Shown: positions 27,737 to 35,741 of the stretch, piece after piece | How positions within the stretch are numbered: position 1 is the stretch's first letter | Layout: every line of letters begins with the position of its first letter | Made by a program: the position numbers and the translations under genes | The notes under the pieces: generated by a model | Told to the model about the DNA's origin: nothing | Seen by the model: the letters and a program-made list of their open reading frames with translations, nothing else | Databases searched by the model: none | Assembly (NCBI RefSeq): GCF_900100355.1 | Contig: NZ_FNFH01000004.1 | Span: 1-64,000 of the forward strand | Direction: 5' to 3' | DNA: 64,000 bases | Origin: Microbulbifer yueqingensis | GTDB taxonomy: Bacteria; Pseudomonadota; Gammaproteobacteria; Pseudomonadales; Cellvibrionaceae

Positions 27737-28084
27737 AGGCTCTTATCCTCCTTTCGAAAATGTGCAGGTTGATGTGTTGGCGCAAGCCGCCATTATGGGT
27801 GCCGGCAGGATCAAGTACTGGCCCCCGCGGGAATTGCGCCCTGAATCGAGCCGGTCACGGGGACGGGCCCGGTAGAATAGTGACTGGCACCGGGGCGGGG
27901 TTGCCGCGCTTGGGTCGCGCCGCAAAGAAAAGAAACACTGCGAGTGCACGGGCCAGTCCGGGCGGGGAAATCTACCGGTTTTCCAGAAATTATGTCAACC
28001 GGCGCTCATGGCCCGGTTATTGTCGCGGGGAAATATCCCCGGCGAGCCGTTGAGCTCACCAGGGACGGGATGCGGGGAGGTTAT
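27737..28084. other. Intergenic region upstream of ectD
   Basis: These 348 bases are non-coding. The AGGAGG at the left edge is the ectD ribosome site. I see no complete sigma-70 promoter, hairpin terminator or repeat; one direct match to CATAAT on the minus strand lacks a -35 partner. Confidence 0.5.
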
Positions 28085-28861
28085 CTACTTGCGTACGATA
28101 AAGCTGACCTGGTCCACGCCGGTGTTGCCGGTGCGGTCATCGAAAGCGTATACGAGCAGCTCGTATACACCCGGCTGGGTCGGTTCCAGCGAGGCGCTGA
28201 AGGTATTGTCGTCGGTCAACTTCAGTGGAATTGTCTTGAAGTCTTCGCCGTCTTTCTTGACCACGGCCGCCACTTCCATCTTGCTGCCGTCCCAGAGTCC
28301 GCCGTCCGTAACAGGACAACCGCACATCATCACCACATTCGCCCTGATCTCGAATGGGCCCTCGCTGAGCGACGCGTAGCGATGGGTCTGCGGGCTCAGG
28401 ACATCCACGACCATGCCCGGAATTTCGATGACGAGCCCGTCGCCGTCGATATCCTTGCCCGGCACGAGCCAGGTCTGTGTGGTGGCCAGCACCCGCGCCT
28501 GCCTCTTGATGTAGGGTGCCAGCACCTCGACCGTGACGAGTTTCGGTTCGTCCAGCTCCAGCGAGGTACGGAAGGCGGCAGCCCCTTCGGCAATCGGCTG
28601 GTGGCGCCGGTGGGGCTGCTTCATGATCACCTCGGTATTGCCGGTACTGCCACTGGTCATTCCCTCGGCAAGGATGCGCCCCGAGGCCGCTTCGCGCACA
28701 ATCACCCTGGCACCGCCGATGGAGGTGCCGATAAATTTTGCATCCTTCGCCCTGGCGCGGACCACCAGCTCAGTTGGCTCGGCCTGTACCGCGGCGATAT
28801 CTCCCGCGAGCGTGAGCAGCGCGACACCGAATACCGCGAATATCTTCATTGCCGGTTTCAT
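28085..28861 (-). CDS. Unrecognised exported protein, partner of the PQQ dehydrogenase
   Basis: I do not recognise this 258-residue protein. A signal peptide (MKIFAVFGVALLTLAGDIAAVQA region) precedes an all-beta domain. Notable features are a Thr-Gly-rich strand, TWLVPGKDIDGDGLVIEIPG, a cysteine-rich loop VVMMCGCPVTDGG and a C-terminal immunoglobulin-like end (GVYELLVYAFDDRTGNTGVDQV). I chose ATG 28861, seven bases after GGAGG; earlier in-frame starts lie in or before that ribosome site. It follows the sugar dehydrogenase gene by 29 bases, so the two form an operon. Function in sugar oxidation is inference from that link. Confidence 0.8.
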   Translation of the reverse strand: MKPAMKIFAVFGVALLTLAGDIAAVQAEPTELVVRARAKDAKFIGTSIGGARVIVREAASGRILAEGMTSGSTGNTEVIMKQPHRRHQPIAEGAAAFRTSLELDEPKLVTVEVLAPYIKRQARVLATTQTWLVPGKDIDGDGLVIEIPGMVVDVLSPQTHRYASLSEGPFEIRANVVMMCGCPVTDGGLWDGSKMEVAAVVKKDGEDFKTIPLKLTDDNTFSASLEPTQPGVYELLVYAFDDRTGNTGVDQVSFIVRK

Positions 28862-28890
28862 CAACATACCTCCTCCCTGTGCCATGGCGA

Positions 28891-30042
28891 TCAACGACCT
28901 GCGGGCTCGAGGCGGAACAGGCCGCCGTCCGAAGTGTCATTGAGTAAATAGATATAACCGTCAGGGGCCTGGTAGACATCGCGGATGCGGCCAAGCTTAC
29001 CTGCAAAAAGGGTCTCTGTAGCTTTCACCTTGTCCCCGTCGAGCTCGATACGCAACAGCTTTTCGCTGCCAAGGCCACCGGCGAGCAGGTTTCCCTGCCA
29101 GTTGGGAAAGATAGCGCTGTTTACATAGGCCAGCCCGGAGGGCGCAAAACGGCCTTCGTAGTAGTGCACGGCGTCGCGGGTACCGGGCGCCGTCTTCGCG
29201 CCAATCGCCTCGTCCCGGCTGTACTCTTTCGAGCGGGTGGCCCTGGGCCAACCATAGTTCACTCCGGGCTCGATCAGGTTCAGCTCATCACCGGTTCGGG
29301 CGGCGTGCTCACTGGCCCAGATGCGTCCGTCTTCCGCAACCACCAGGCCCTGGATATTGCGATTGCCGTAGCTGAAGATCTCAGCCAGGCCCTTCTTGTC
29401 ACCGGCGAAAGGGTTGTCTTCAGGTGCGGCGCCGGTTTCCGTCAGGCGTAACACGCTGCCCGCGTGGTCGGTGATGTCCTGGGCGCGGGAACGGTCCACG
29501 CCGCGGTCACCGATAGTCATCAACAGGGTGCCGTCATCGCGCCAGGCCAGGCGCGAACCATAGTGGCGGCCGGGCGAGGAGAAGCGGTCCTGTACGAAAA
29601 TCTCCTCGACCTTTTCCAGCCGCCCGTCACCGAGGCGGGCGCGGGCCAGCGCAGTGGCAGTGCCGCCATCGCCGGGCTTTGAATAGGTCAGGTAGATCCA
29701 GTCGTGCTCGCCATCGCCGTACTGCGGGTGCAGCGCCACGTCCAGCAGCCCGCCCTGGCCGAGGGCGGAAACTTCCGGCGTGCCGCCCAGATACTTAACC
29801 TCGCCGTCATCGACCAGCGCCAGTTTCCCGCGACGCTCGGTAACCAGGAATCGTCCGTCGGGTAACCGGGTCACGGCCCAGGGGTGATGCAGCCCCCCGG
29901 CCACCTTCACGATGCGGAAGTCGTGTTTCTCGCTCTCGATACGCTTTTCGACGACCTCGGCAGCAGAGACGTGGCCAGCGATAGTCACACATAGAGCCAT
30001 CGTCAATCCGAGGCGGGCTGCCACCATCGACAGGTATTTCAT
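28891..30042 (-). CDS. PQQ-dependent aldose sugar dehydrogenase-like protein (YliI type)
   Basis: This 383-residue exported protein has a signal peptide (MAALCVTIAGHVSAA type) and a six-bladed propeller of the glucose/sorbosone dehydrogenase family: HPWAVTRLPDGRFLVTERRGKL, GLLDVALHPQY, NRNIQGLVVAEDGRIWASEHA and GYIYLLNDTSDGGLFRLEP. Related YliI and Asd enzymes bind PQQ and oxidise aldoses in the periplasm. No PQQ synthesis gene is in the window, so PQQ may come from elsewhere or outside. Its downstream partner is an unknown exported protein. Confidence 0.88.
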   Translation of the reverse strand: MKYLSMVAARLGLTMALCVTIAGHVSAAEVVEKRIESEKHDFRIVKVAGGLHHPWAVTRLPDGRFLVTERRGKLALVDDGEVKYLGGTPEVSALGQGGLLDVALHPQYGDGEHDWIYLTYSKPGDGGTATALARARLGDGRLEKVEEIFVQDRFSSPGRHYGSRLAWRDDGTLLMTIGDRGVDRSRAQDITDHAGSVLRLTETGAAPEDNPFAGDKKGLAEIFSYGNRNIQGLVVAEDGRIWASEHAARTGDELNLIEPGVNYGWPRATRSKEYSRDEAIGAKTAPGTRDAVHYYEGRFAPSGLAYVNSAIFPNWQGNLLAGGLGSEKLLRIELDGDKVKATETLFAGKLGRIRDVYQAPDGYIYLLNDTSDGGLFRLEPAGR

Positions 30043-30146
30043 TTTTCTCTCCTCACGGAATTTCCCGGTCCGCAGATGCTACTGCGCGCGCCCGGAGAAC
30101 ACAAAATTCCAATAGCGGGGAAGTGGGCCTCCGCTATGGCGGACAC

Positions 30147-30174
30147 AAAAAAGCCGGGCTTTGCCCGGCTTTTT
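30147..30174 (-). terminator. Terminator after the DUF885 gene
   Basis: AAAAAA-GCCGGGC-TTT-GCCCGGC-TTTTT is a seven-pair stem with a T run on both strands, 18 bases past the DUF885 stop. It also insulates the PQQ dehydrogenase gene. Confidence 0.9.
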
Positions 30175-30192
30175 CTCATCCGATCATGGTGA

Positions 30193-32085
30193 TCAGGATT
30201 GCTGGACCCCTTCGATCCAGCGGTTCACCCGCTTCTCCAGCATCGGCAGGGGCAGGGCGCCGCCACCGAGGATGGTGTCGTGGAATCCGCGGATATCGAA
30301 CTTCTCGCCGAGGGTTTCCTTCGCCTTCTCGCGCAGCTCGAGGATTTTCAGCATGCCGATCTTGTAGGAGGTGGCCTGGCCCGGCAGGGTCAGGTAACGG
30401 CGCACCTCGGAGCGTACGGCGCCTTCCGGGATGGCGGAGTTTTCCAGGAAGTACTCCACTGCCTGGTCCTGGCTCCAGCCCTTGGCGTGCATGCCGGTGT
30501 CCACCACCAGGCGGATAGCCCGCCACATCTCGGCAGTCAGGCGGCCGAAGTCCTTGTAGGGATCCTCGAACTGGCCCATTTCCTTGGCGAGCTTCTCCGA
30601 GTACAGCGCCCAGCCCTCGATGTAGGGAGTGAAGTGGGCCTGGGTGCGGAATTTAGGGATATTCTCCAGCTCCTGGGCGATGGAGATCTGCATATGGTGA
30701 CCCGGGCTGCCCTCGTGGTAGGTCACCGTCTCCATATCGGTGGTGGACAGCGCGCTCATGTCGGACATGTGCACGTAGTAGACACCGGGGCGCGAACCGT
30801 CCGGGGTTCCGGACTGGTAGTGCTGGGCACCGCCCGGCACCTCGCGGAAAGCCTCGACCCGCTTAACCTCCAGGCCCGCCTTGGGCAGGATGCCGAAGTA
30901 TTGCGGCAGTTTTTTCTCGATGTCGTCGAGGAAGCCACGGGTCTCGGCCAGGTAGCCCTCGCGACCCTCGTCGGTGTTGGGGTAGTAGAACTGGTCGTCG
31001 GTGCGGATGAAAGTGAAGAACTCCTGGAGGGTGCCGTCGAAGTTCACCTGGTCCTTGATGCCTTCCATCTCCTTGCGGATCCGGGCAACCTCATCCAGGC
31101 CGATCTGGTGCACCTGGTCGGCGGTCAGCTCAAGGGTGGTGTAGTTGGCCAGGCGGTTGTTGTAGTAGGCCTCGCCATTCGGCAGGCTGGAGGCGCCCTT
31201 CGGCTCTTCGCTGGCATTGGCGCTATCTTCCTGCACCCAGGCAATGTAGGCCTCGTACGCAGGCTTGAATTCCTCGTTGAGGCTCTTCTCGACTTTGGCC
31301 AGCATTTCCCCGGCCTGTTTCTCGTCGATCTTGCCGTCTTCCTGCAGCGACTTGATCTTGCCCCTGGCGTCGGCCAGCAGCGGTGAATCCTCTTCACCGC
31401 CGAAGGGCTGGCCGGTGATGACCTTCTGCGCCCGCTCCACGGCCAGGTCATAGGCGAAGCGCGGCGGGCGGATGCCTTCCTGCGCTGAACGCTGGGCACG
31501 CTCGAGCAGCTGCTTCATGGCCCGGCTGACGCCGCCGATACGGGCGATATAGGCCTGCATGTCCTCGACGGTGTCCACCTTGTGCTGGTTGATCAGGAAG
31601 GTGGGCAGGGAAGCTTCCGGTCCATACAGCTCGCTGGCAAAGTAGGAATGGCCCCAGAAGGGCTTGTTGGCCTTCGCCTGCTCGTACTGGAATACCCACA
31701 GGTCGTAGGATTCCTTGCCGGCGGTGGTCAGCTTGTCGTAATCAAACTGCTCCTTGAGTTCGCGCACCGTCTCGGCCTTCCAGGCCAGCTCCTTCTCGTC
31801 CGCGGCCTCGCTCATGTCGTCGATCTGGTCGTACAGCTCCTTGCGGCCCAGGTAGCTGAGCTGGATGGGGCTGAACTGCAGCTGCTCTTCGTAGCGCTCG
31901 TTGAACCACTCGGTGAGGCGCTGCGTCTCCGCAACTGCGTCGGCAGAAGTGGTTGCGGTTTCGGTGGCCTGGGGGCCCTGCGCCTGCTCGGGCGCTACCG
32001 CGGTCTTGTCGTCGCCCTGGCAACCGCCGAGGATGGCAAGGGCCAGCAGGGTGGGGATAAAGGGGCTATGCAGTCTGGTTCGCAT
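30193..32085 (-). CDS. DUF885-family lipoprotein (putative peptidase)
   Basis: The 630-residue protein begins with a lipoprotein signal (LLALAILGGCQGDD, Cys22) and then the long helical DUF885 domain. It has HEGSPGHHMQIS around residue 460, a zinc-site-like His-Glu-x2-x-His-His sequence, and the conserved YIEGWALYSEKLAKEMG with RLVVDTGMHAKGW near the end. DUF885 proteins are related to M3-like or carboxypeptidase-like metallopeptidases and a peptidase role is inferred, not proved. The start is the first ATG with the signal; a terminator follows the gene. It is monocistronic. Confidence 0.85.
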   Translation of the reverse strand: MRTRLHSPFIPTLLALAILGGCQGDDKTAVAPEQAQGPQATETATTSADAVAETQRLTEWFNERYEEQLQFSPIQLSYLGRKELYDQIDDMSEAADEKELAWKAETVRELKEQFDYDKLTTAGKESYDLWVFQYEQAKANKPFWGHSYFASELYGPEASLPTFLINQHKVDTVEDMQAYIARIGGVSRAMKQLLERAQRSAQEGIRPPRFAYDLAVERAQKVITGQPFGGEEDSPLLADARGKIKSLQEDGKIDEKQAGEMLAKVEKSLNEEFKPAYEAYIAWVQEDSANASEEPKGASSLPNGEAYYNNRLANYTTLELTADQVHQIGLDEVARIRKEMEGIKDQVNFDGTLQEFFTFIRTDDQFYYPNTDEGREGYLAETRGFLDDIEKKLPQYFGILPKAGLEVKRVEAFREVPGGAQHYQSGTPDGSRPGVYYVHMSDMSALSTTDMETVTYHEGSPGHHMQISIAQELENIPKFRTQAHFTPYIEGWALYSEKLAKEMGQFEDPYKDFGRLTAEMWRAIRLVVDTGMHAKGWSQDQAVEYFLENSAIPEGAVRSEVRRYLTLPGQATSYKIGMLKILELREKAKETLGEKFDIRGFHDTILGGGALPLPMLEKRVNRWIEGVQQS

Positions 32086-32205
32086 CTCGTTGCCTCGATC
32101 AATTTGTATACAGCGATTAAACGGCGGCTACTTTGACACGAAATGCCCCGAGAGTCGACGAACGGGTAACAGTTTCAGCAGAGCAGCCTGCGAGCAATGC
32201 CCGGG

Positions 32206-32709
32206 TCAGCCGCCGCTGGGATCGGCCTCACTGCCGGCGTCCCTACGGCGGCGCCAGCGCTTGTAGCGCGTGTGCACGCCGCGGGTCATGAGTGACGAGT
32301 AGTTCTCGAGGATATCCACCCCCAGCAGCACGAACAGCACCAGCCCAGCGAGCAGGACGGCAGTCCCGGGAACGCCAAAACCGATCAGCGCACCAATCGA
32401 TGCCTGGACCCAGATGGTGGCCGCGGAGGTCACCCCCACCACAACTCCATCGCGCGCCAGCATGACACCGGCGCCGAGGAAGCCGATGCCGGTGATGACC
32501 TGGCCCAGTACCCGCGCCTGGTCGGCACCGCCGCCCAGGGAGCCGGCCAGCGCGGTGAAGGCGTAGGTGCCCAGCACAATCAGTATGGAGGTACGCATAC
32601 CGACCGGCTTGCCGCGCAGCTGTCGCTCCAGGCCGATGGCCCCGGCGCACAACATCGCCGTTATCACACCGCCCCACGTCAACGGGGCGATGGTCAGCCA
32701 CTCACTCAT
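32206..32709 (-). CDS. MgtC/SapB-family membrane protein
   Basis: The 167-residue protein has four or five helices and the MgtC signatures CAGAIGLERQLRGKPVGMRT, GQVITGIGFLGAGVML and TSAATIWVQASIGALIGFG. MgtC-like proteins help cells live with low magnesium or acid and some inhibit the F1Fo ATP synthase. It lacks the C-terminal regulatory domain of long MgtC. It begins eight bases inside the end of the MscS gene, so the two are co-translated. The C-terminal basic tail (RYKRWRRRRDAGSE) is unusual but short. Confidence 0.88.
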   Translation of the reverse strand: MSEWLTIAPLTWGGVITAMLCAGAIGLERQLRGKPVGMRTSILIVLGTYAFTALAGSLGGGADQARVLGQVITGIGFLGAGVMLARDGVVVGVTSAATIWVQASIGALIGFGVPGTAVLLAGLVLFVLLGVDILENYSSLMTRGVHTRYKRWRRRRDAGSEADPSGG

Positions 32710-33544
32710 GTTCGGTCTTCTCTTGCGGCAGCTTCGCCGGCTGGTTGACGATATGCAGCTCCCGTTGCGGGAACGGGATGGTAAGCCCCTCGGCCTCCAG
32801 CGCCGGCTTCAGCTTCTCCATCAGGGACCAGTAGACATCCCAGTACTGGTCGGTGCGAGTCCAGGCGCGCAGGTGCAGGTTGACGGAACTGTCCGCCAGG
32901 GCGCGCACGGCAAAGGCCGGCTGCGGCTCCGGCAGGATCCGCTCGTCTTCTGCAACCAGCTGCTGCAGCACTCTGATACCGGTGCCGATACTGTCGCCGT
33001 AGGCGATGCTGGCCACAATCTCGATCCGGCGGGTGGGATTGCGACTGAAATTGGTAAGCGTCTGGCCCCAGACGTTGGCGTTGGGCGCGGAGATATACAG
33101 CCCGTCAACCGTATCGAGCTGGGTGGTGAACAGGCCCACCTCCCGCACGGTGCCGAGGGTGTCGCCAAACTGGATAAAGTCACCAACGCGGAACGGCCGC
33201 AGCCCCAGCACGATAAAGCCCGCGGCAATGTTCTGCAGCGTGTCCTTGAGGGCCAGGCCGACAGCGATACCGGCGGCGCCGAGCAGGGCAACCAGGCTGG
33301 TGGTATTCACCCCAAAGCGATCCAGGATCACCAGCAGGCCCACAATGTAGACAGCCCACACCGCCATATTGGCGAGTACCGGTATCAGCGTCGCGTCCAG
33401 GCGGCCGGATAGCCTGCGCACGCCGCGGCGCGTGAGTCGCGCGGCAATGAAGGTAACCACCAGCACCAGGATGGCTTCAGCGATATTAATAGCCAGTGCC
33501 ATCAGCTGCGGCCAGTACTCATCGACGAGTTGGTTGAAATCCAT
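32702..33544 (-). CDS. MscS-family mechanosensitive channel
   Basis: MscS channels open under membrane tension to release solutes when osmolarity drops. The 280-residue product has three N-terminal helices, the pore-lining third helix and beta domain with AAGIAVGLALKDTLQNIAAGF, the short loop RPFRVGDFIQFG and a C-terminal alpha-beta vestibule. This is the small MscS type and matches E. coli MscS in length. The gene ends inside mgtC with an eight-base overlap. Confidence 0.93.
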   Translation of the reverse strand: MDFNQLVDEYWPQLMALAINIAEAILVLVVTFIAARLTRRGVRRLSGRLDATLIPVLANMAVWAVYIVGLLVILDRFGVNTTSLVALLGAAGIAVGLALKDTLQNIAAGFIVLGLRPFRVGDFIQFGDTLGTVREVGLFTTQLDTVDGLYISAPNANVWGQTLTNFSRNPTRRIEIVASIAYGDSIGTGIRVLQQLVAEDERILPEPQPAFAVRALADSSVNLHLRAWTRTDQYWDVYWSLMEKLKPALEAEGLTIPFPQRELHIVNQPAKLPQEKTEHE

Positions 33545-33626
33545 CTTCCCATTTCTCCACTGGAAAAATCAGCTCAGGGCCACAGCATACGGCAAACCCT
33601 GTTCAGGCTGCACGTTTCACTATGTC

Positions 33627-34220
33627 TCAGAGCAGGCCCATCTGCCGCGCCTGCTCCAGGCACGGATCACGCGCGGGGCAGCCGAGCAGGTGGTCGTTCA
33701 CCATACCAGTGGCCTGCATATGGGCGTACATGATGGTGGAACCCACGAACGCGAAGCCCGCCCTCTTCAGCGCCTGGCTCATGGCATCGGATTCCGGGGT
33801 GGTGGCCGGCACCTCCGCCAGGCTGCGGAATTCGTTCACCAGCACGCGGCCGTCGGTGAATCGCCACAGGAACCCGGCCAGGCTCTCACCGCGCTCGCGC
33901 AGCGCCAGGTAGGCGCGGGCATTCTTTACCGCACCCTCCACCTTGCGACGATTGCGGATAATGCCCGGGTCCTGCAGCAGCACTTCAATTTTCTGCTCGT
34001 CGTAGCGTGCAATCTTCTCCGGATCGAAGCCGTCGAAGGCGGTGCGGTAGTTTTCCCGCTTGTTCAGTACGGTGATCCAGGACAGCCCCGCCTGGGCACC
34101 CTCGAGAACCAGGAACTCGAATAGCTGGCGATCATCAATAAGGGGCCGGCCCCACTCCCGGTCGTGGTATTCCCGGTAGAGGGGAGTGGAGAGGCACCAG
34201 TCGCAGCGTTTCTCTTCCAT
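33627..34220 (-). CDS. tag: DNA-3-methyladenine glycosylase I
   Basis: Tag removes 3-methyladenine from alkylated DNA in base excision repair. The 197-residue product has the zinc-site cysteines CDWC near the start, YREYHDREWGRPL, the helix-hairpin-helix region with GAQAGLSWITVLNKRENYR and the C-terminal FVGSTIMYAHMQATGMVNDHL, then zinc His/Cys residues (DHLLGCPARDPC). The first ATG in frame would add 107 codons without similarity; ATG 34220 begins MEEKRCDWC as in known Tag proteins. Confidence 0.95.
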   Translation of the reverse strand: MEEKRCDWCLSTPLYREYHDREWGRPLIDDRQLFEFLVLEGAQAGLSWITVLNKRENYRTAFDGFDPEKIARYDEQKIEVLLQDPGIIRNRRKVEGAVKNARAYLALRERGESLAGFLWRFTDGRVLVNEFRSLAEVPATTPESDAMSQALKRAGFAFVGSTIMYAHMQATGMVNDHLLGCPARDPCLEQARQMGLL

Positions 34221-34333
34221 GGTTCTCGTGCCTTCAAAAAAATCTGTCGGTCGGCCCCGGCTTCGGCGTGCACGACCGCGGGCGAATCGCGGGCATGGCC
34301 CGCTCCTACAGCCGGACACTAGCCGGGGCGGAG

Positions 34334-34423
34334 TTACTGGGTCCCGGTGAAGAAATAGTGCTGGATAAGTTGCAGCACCAGCAGCGCCATTACCAGGATA
34401 AAGACAATATTGTTGCGATTCAT
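34334..34423 (-). CDS. 29-residue membrane peptide coupled to the epimerase gene
   Basis: I translated this 29-codon frame directly: MNRNNIVFILVMALLVLQLI followed by QHYFFTGTQ and a TAA stop at 34334. It has one membrane helix (IVFILVMALLVLQL) with a polar amino end and aromatic positions at the far edge. A good AGGGG ribosome site lies four bases before the ATG, and the ATG overlaps the epimerase stop (ATGA). I do not know a family for it. Small single-helix peptides of this size are known to tune membrane complexes, but nothing here shows a partner. Confidence 0.6.
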   Translation of the reverse strand: MNRNNIVFILVMALLVLQLIQHYFFTGTQ

Positions 34424-35433
34424 AAGTCCCCTGTTGCCGCACCTGCCTGTGGCACCGACAGCAATCCCTGTTCCAAAAGCCAGTCGCGGCTCTCGGCCAG
34501 CATCTGCTCAAGCTCGACATCAGTCCGGTAACCCAGCTCACGGCTAGCTTTTGCGCTGCTGGCCGTTACGCGCCGGGTGATTATCGCCGCTTTCTCCGGC
34601 GTCACTGCGGGCTCGCGCCCGGTGAGGCGCGAGACCCAATCATTCATCCGCGCCAGTGCGCGAATGGCCAGGGCAGGCGTGGTCCGCCGCGGTGCCGGCT
34701 TGCCCACCAGGCGGGCAATGGTGGCAAAGAACTCCAGGAAGGTCGCGTCCGTTCCGGCCAGGATATAGTTCTCCCCGCTACGGCCGCGGTGGAACGCGCT
34801 GATGTGCGCACGCGCTACTTCCGCCGCGTGGCAAAAAGAGCCCGCACCGGGCGGCACCCCCGGCAGGCGGTCCCCGGCGATCATGTAGAAAGCCTGCGCC
34901 CAGCTGCCGGTATCGTATTTGCCCACGATAGCGCAAGGGTTCAGGAATACCGCATCCAGGCCCTGCCCGATCTCCTCGCGTACGGCCTGCTCCGCTCGCT
35001 TCTTGGTGTACAGGTAGTGGTGGCGCGGGTCATCGGCCAGCTGCGGGCTCTCTTCGGTGATGAGCTCTGTGTGGTAGCCGTAGGCGGAAATGGAACTGGT
35101 CACTACCATGCGCCCGGCGCCTTTCTCGCGGGCAACGCGGGCAACGTTGGCCGAGCCCACCACGTTGTCGCGCCACTGCCGAGCATTGCCGCCGCGCCAC
35201 ATGCTGGTGTTCCCGGCCACATGGAACACCGCGTCCACGCCCGCGGGCAGCACCGCGCGGAGCGAGTCGATGTCGTCGAGCGAGGCCTCGACCGGCGCGA
35301 CGCCGGGGCGGTCGAGCAGGCGCGTATCGGAGCCGGGGCGATGCATGGCGGTCACCTGCCAGCCTTCTGCCAGCAGCTGCTCGATCAGGTTGGCACCGAG
35401 AAAGCCGGTGCCGCCGGTGACAAATGCGTGCAT
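34420..35433 (-). CDS. NAD-dependent epimerase/dehydratase (SDR family)
   Basis: The 337-residue protein is an extended short-chain dehydrogenase: GGTGFLGANLIEQL nucleotide loop at the start, a serine near SSISAYGYH and the YTKKRAEQAV motif giving the YxxxK catalytic pair. Members act as sugar epimerases, dihydroflavonol reductases or sterol dehydrogenases, and I cannot decide the substrate. ATG 35433 (MHAFVTGGTGFLG) is the natural start since the upstream frame adds low-complexity residues. Its stop overlaps the start of the 29-residue membrane peptide. Confidence 0.88.
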   Translation of the reverse strand: MHAFVTGGTGFLGANLIEQLLAEGWQVTAMHRPGSDTRLLDRPGVAPVEASLDDIDSLRAVLPAGVDAVFHVAGNTSMWRGGNARQWRDNVVGSANVARVAREKGAGRMVVTSSISAYGYHTELITEESPQLADDPRHHYLYTKKRAEQAVREEIGQGLDAVFLNPCAIVGKYDTGSWAQAFYMIAGDRLPGVPPGAGSFCHAAEVARAHISAFHRGRSGENYILAGTDATFLEFFATIARLVGKPAPRRTTPALAIRALARMNDWVSRLTGREPAVTPEKAAIITRRVTASSAKASRELGYRTDVELEQMLAESRDWLLEQGLLSVPQAGAATGDL

Positions 35434-35741
35434 TTTCAAGCTCTCGCGGTTAGTCGTTGTCGATCTGCCAGATCGGGCAGCCATCTTACCCGGCGCCGCC
35501 AGCGATACCACCCGGCCATACAGCAAGGATCATTCGAGAGTACTCGTCATAAATTCGGAAAGATAGTTTGACCGGACGCACAGTTTTCCAACAACAGGAT
35601 TACAGGGCATTTCATTTGCTATCGCCCACCTGTTCTATCCGATATATTTCTGGCACGACGGTACGTGATCGACTCCATTAAACCTCGCTGCGCACCGACC
35701 TATCAAAAATACCAAAAATAATTCGAATAGGGGAGTTTACC
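35434..35741. other. Divergent intergenic region
   Basis: These 308 bases lie between the leftward epimerase gene and the rightward lipoprotein gene. The right half is AT-rich with runs of A. The lipoprotein ribosome site GGGGAG ends the region. No promoter hexamer pair, terminator or repeat could be assigned. Confidence 0.5.
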
